From Luteolibacter sp. SL250 (GTDB lineage Bacteria > Verrucomicrobiota > Verrucomicrobiia > Verrucomicrobiales > Akkermansiaceae), in NCBI RefSeq assembly GCF_026625605.1, contig NZ_CP113054.1, forward strand, positions 4,526,001 through 4,590,000: DNA of 64,000 nucleotides, written 5' to 3'. Positions 62,445 through 64,000 of this stretch are shown here, one piece after another. The notes under the pieces were generated by a model. It worked only from the letters and a program-made list of their open reading frames with translations. It had not been told where the DNA came from and made no database searches. How positions within the stretch are numbered: the first letter of the stretch is position 1; the number at the start of each line of letters is the position of its first letter. The position numbers and the translations under genes are program-made.

Positions 62445-63424
62445 GCACGCGGGGATTCCATCAGCTCCGGAGGACGGCGGGTCCACTGGAGCAATGCCTT
62501 CACCGCATCCACGAAACGGCTGCCGGTGACAACCTCCGGCGCGATGACCCGGAGCTTCCGGCTGGCGGCGGCGAACCTTACCTCGGTGAAGCGGCCCAGG
62601 AGGTCACCATCCACCTCCACGGGCACCTCACCCTCCGCCTTCACGGTGAAGGCAGCCGCCTGGAAATAGCTGGTGGATGCCGCGAGATCCACCCCGCCAA
62701 GGGCGAGACCCTTGATGGAATCCAGCACCAGCTTGTAGCCGGCCTCCTTGAAGACCAACACGTCGAGCTTCGAGTCCTGGTTGTCCGCGGCCCGGAAAAG
62801 CCTGAACTGCCCGCCATAAAGGGAGCCGTTCCCAGCCAACACCGCCACGCCCTCCTCCCGGCGACCGTCGGAGCAGATGATCTCCATCTTGCGAGGCTTC
62901 TCCCCCAGCACTTTCACAGCGGCCAGCAGGTAGGCCAATGGGCCGAGCATCTTCTTCGACTCCCACGTCGTTTCCTCGATGACCATGGCATCGAAGCCCA
63001 CGCCGGCCATCTGGATGAACGGCGCGCGGTTCGCCTCGAACAAGTCGATTTCACGGACATGACCGCGCTCGATGACATCGAAGCAGCGGGGCAGGTTGTC
63101 GAACGGGATGCCCAGCTCCCTGGCGAAAACGTTCATGGTTCCGGCGGGGATCACCCCCAGCGCCGTCCCACTCCCGGCCAAGCCCTTCACCACCGCGTTG
63201 AGCGTGCCATCCCCCCCTGCGGCGACCACGACGGGCTCACCCTCCGCGGCGAATCTGGCGGCCAGCTCACGCGCTTCATCCCCATGGTTCGTCGCATACA
63301 GCGCGAAGCGGTTCGCGTGTTCCATGAGAAAGCGCAGGGTCCTCTCCCCCTTCTGGCTTTTCGCCTTCGGGTTAAAAATCAGGGGATAACGGTGGAGAGG
63401 CTCCATGCCGGGATCATCCGTCAT
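62441..63424 (-). CDS. Diacylglycerol/sphingosine-kinase-family lipid kinase
   Basis: 327 residues with the DAGK catalytic domain: YPLIFNPKAKSQKGERTL, VVVAAGGDGTLNAVVKGLAG (about 69-88), GVIPAGTMNVFARELGIP and a C-terminal YegS-like region (LAGNGSLYGGQFRLFRAADN, VEVDGDLLGRFTEVRFAAAS). It probably phosphorylates a lipid alcohol in the inner membrane. It overlaps maf upstream and the SanA-like gene downstream by 4 bases each. Confidence 0.88.
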   Translation of the reverse strand: MTDDPGMEPLHRYPLIFNPKAKSQKGERTLRFLMEHANRFALYATNHGDEARELAARFAAEGEPVVVAAGGDGTLNAVVKGLAGSGTALGVIPAGTMNVFARELGIPFDNLPRCFDVIERGHVREIDLFEANRAPFIQMAGVGFDAMVIEETTWESKKMLGPLAYLLAAVKVLGEKPRKMEIICSDGRREEGVAVLAGNGSLYGGQFRLFRAADNQDSKLDVLVFKEAGYKLVLDSIKGLALGGVDLAASTSYFQAAAFTVKAEGEVPVEVDGDLLGRFTEVRFAAASRKLRVIAPEVVTGSRFVDAVKALLQWTRRPPELMESPRA

Positions 63425-64000
63425 CCCTCCGTCGTCCGCAAGCCCGGGCTGGAGGACATCAGCCGCTCCACCACCATTCCGACGGGCAGCCCCATCACGT
63501 TCTCAAAGCTTCCGCGGATCTCCGAGACCAGCATCTCCCCATGCTCCTGGATCCCATAGGCGCCCGCCTTGTCCAACGGGTTCACCTCCGCGAAGTATTC
63601 TCCGATCACGTCGTCCCCGAACTCCCGGAAAATGACTTCCGTGAGGTCATGGAACACCTCTTCAACGCCTCCTGGGAAAATGAGGCAGACGCCGGTACAC
63701 ACCCGGTGGGTCTTTCCGGACAGCGCCCGCAACATGGCCCGGGCCTCCTCCATATCCCGGGGTTTTCCCAATGCCCGGCCATCACTGAAGACGAGGGTAT
63801 CCGCACCGATGATGGTTTCTTCCGGGTGATCCGGAGCCACCGCCCTGGCTTTCAGCAGCGCGTTCTCCTCGCACAACCGCCAGGGCTCCATCGTCTCATC
63901 ATGGATCTCCTCCGCCGGGGAGGCCGCCACCTGGAACACCAGTCCGGCACGCTCCAGCAGTTCACGCCGCCGGGGGGAAGAAGAAGCCAGCAAAATTCTC
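63421..64000 (-). CDS. maf: Maf/Ham1-like nucleotide pyrophosphatase, 5' end cut by window
   Basis: The frame is open at the right edge (RILLASSSPRRRELLERAGL), so probably only a few N-terminal residues are missing. Diagnostic parts are the SSSPRR motif, IIGADTLVFSDGRALGKPRD and KAGAYGIQEHGEMLVSEIRG. Maf proteins hydrolyse non-canonical or canonical nucleoside triphosphates and are linked to cell division control. It is the first visible gene of the maf-lipid kinase-SanA operon. Confidence 0.94.
   Translation of the reverse strand, partial: RILLASSSPRRRELLERAGLVFQVAASPAEEIHDETMEPWRLCEENALLKARAVAPDHPEETIIGADTLVFSDGRALGKPRDMEEARAMLRALSGKTHRVCTGVCLIFPGGVEEVFHDLTEVIFREFGDDVIGEYFAEVNPLDKAGAYGIQEHGEMLVSEIRGSFENVMGLPVGMVVERLMSSSPGLRTTEG

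Overview
The window is GC-rich and densely coded and reads as a chromosomal segment of a verrucomicrobial bacterium, most like the Luteolibacter/Haloferula/Verrucomicrobiaceae group. This rests on several features: two PEP-CTERM proteins, an autotransporter-type beta-strand-repeat protein, a CotH/lamin-tail secreted protein, an ECF sigma factor with a long C-terminal extension, helical-repeat proteins with DPxAAxxWL motifs, a sulfatase/pectate-lyase pair, and a G-H-I-J-K-L-M-D type II secretion operon without local E or F genes. The assignment comes from recall of gene families, not from a search. I see no rRNA, tRNA, CRISPR array, prophage or transposase gene.

Layout. 0-8 kb: end of a sorbosone-dehydrogenase-like propeller protein, a spermidine-synthase-like methyltransferase, a TIM-barrel protein, a PEP-CTERM protein, HPr kinase, a helical-repeat exported protein and a short UvrC. 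8-14.4 kb: exbB-exbD-TPR envelope operon, a small membrane protein and speA. 14.4-19 kb: a sigma factor with a transmembrane and predicted periplasmic extension, coupled to a second helical-repeat protein, then nrdR and an unknown gene. 19-25 kb: a TonB-dependent receptor facing a coupled pair made of a DUF4424-like/glycan-binding protein and a three-domain UPF0489-like/NlpC-P60-like/CapA protein. 25-30 kb: an ABC-F ATPase, then a pectate lyase and sulfatase operon, and a DUF5069 protein. 30-37 kb: a 1411-residue CotH/LTD protein, an SDR-ACP-flippase-like operon and a thioredoxin-fold protein. 37-46.8 kb: MoeB-rhodanese, gyrB-gyrA, RNase D and a large secreted protein. 46.8-56.4 kb: a carboxynorspermidine-synthase-like dehydrogenase divergent from the gsp operon. 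56.4-64 kb: a non-coding stretch with a stem-loop, a strong terminator and a 203-bp MITE-like element, then recR, a membrane protein, bcp, pgsA, a PEP-CTERM beta-repeat protein, and the maf-dgk-sanA operon cut by the right edge.

How the genes work together. Much of the window serves the cell envelope and export: pseudopilins and secretin, ExbBD energisation with a TonB receptor, PEP-CTERM proteins, phospholipid synthesis and secreted polysaccharide-active enzymes. SpeA and the saccharopine-dehydrogenase-family enzyme would fit an alternative spermidine route. The most unusual items are the membrane-extended sigma factor with its coupled paralogue, the three-domain CapA fusion, the MITE-like element abutting recR, the UvrC that appears to lack an internal domain, and a recurring arrangement in which promoter-like hexamers end only a few bases before the start codon.
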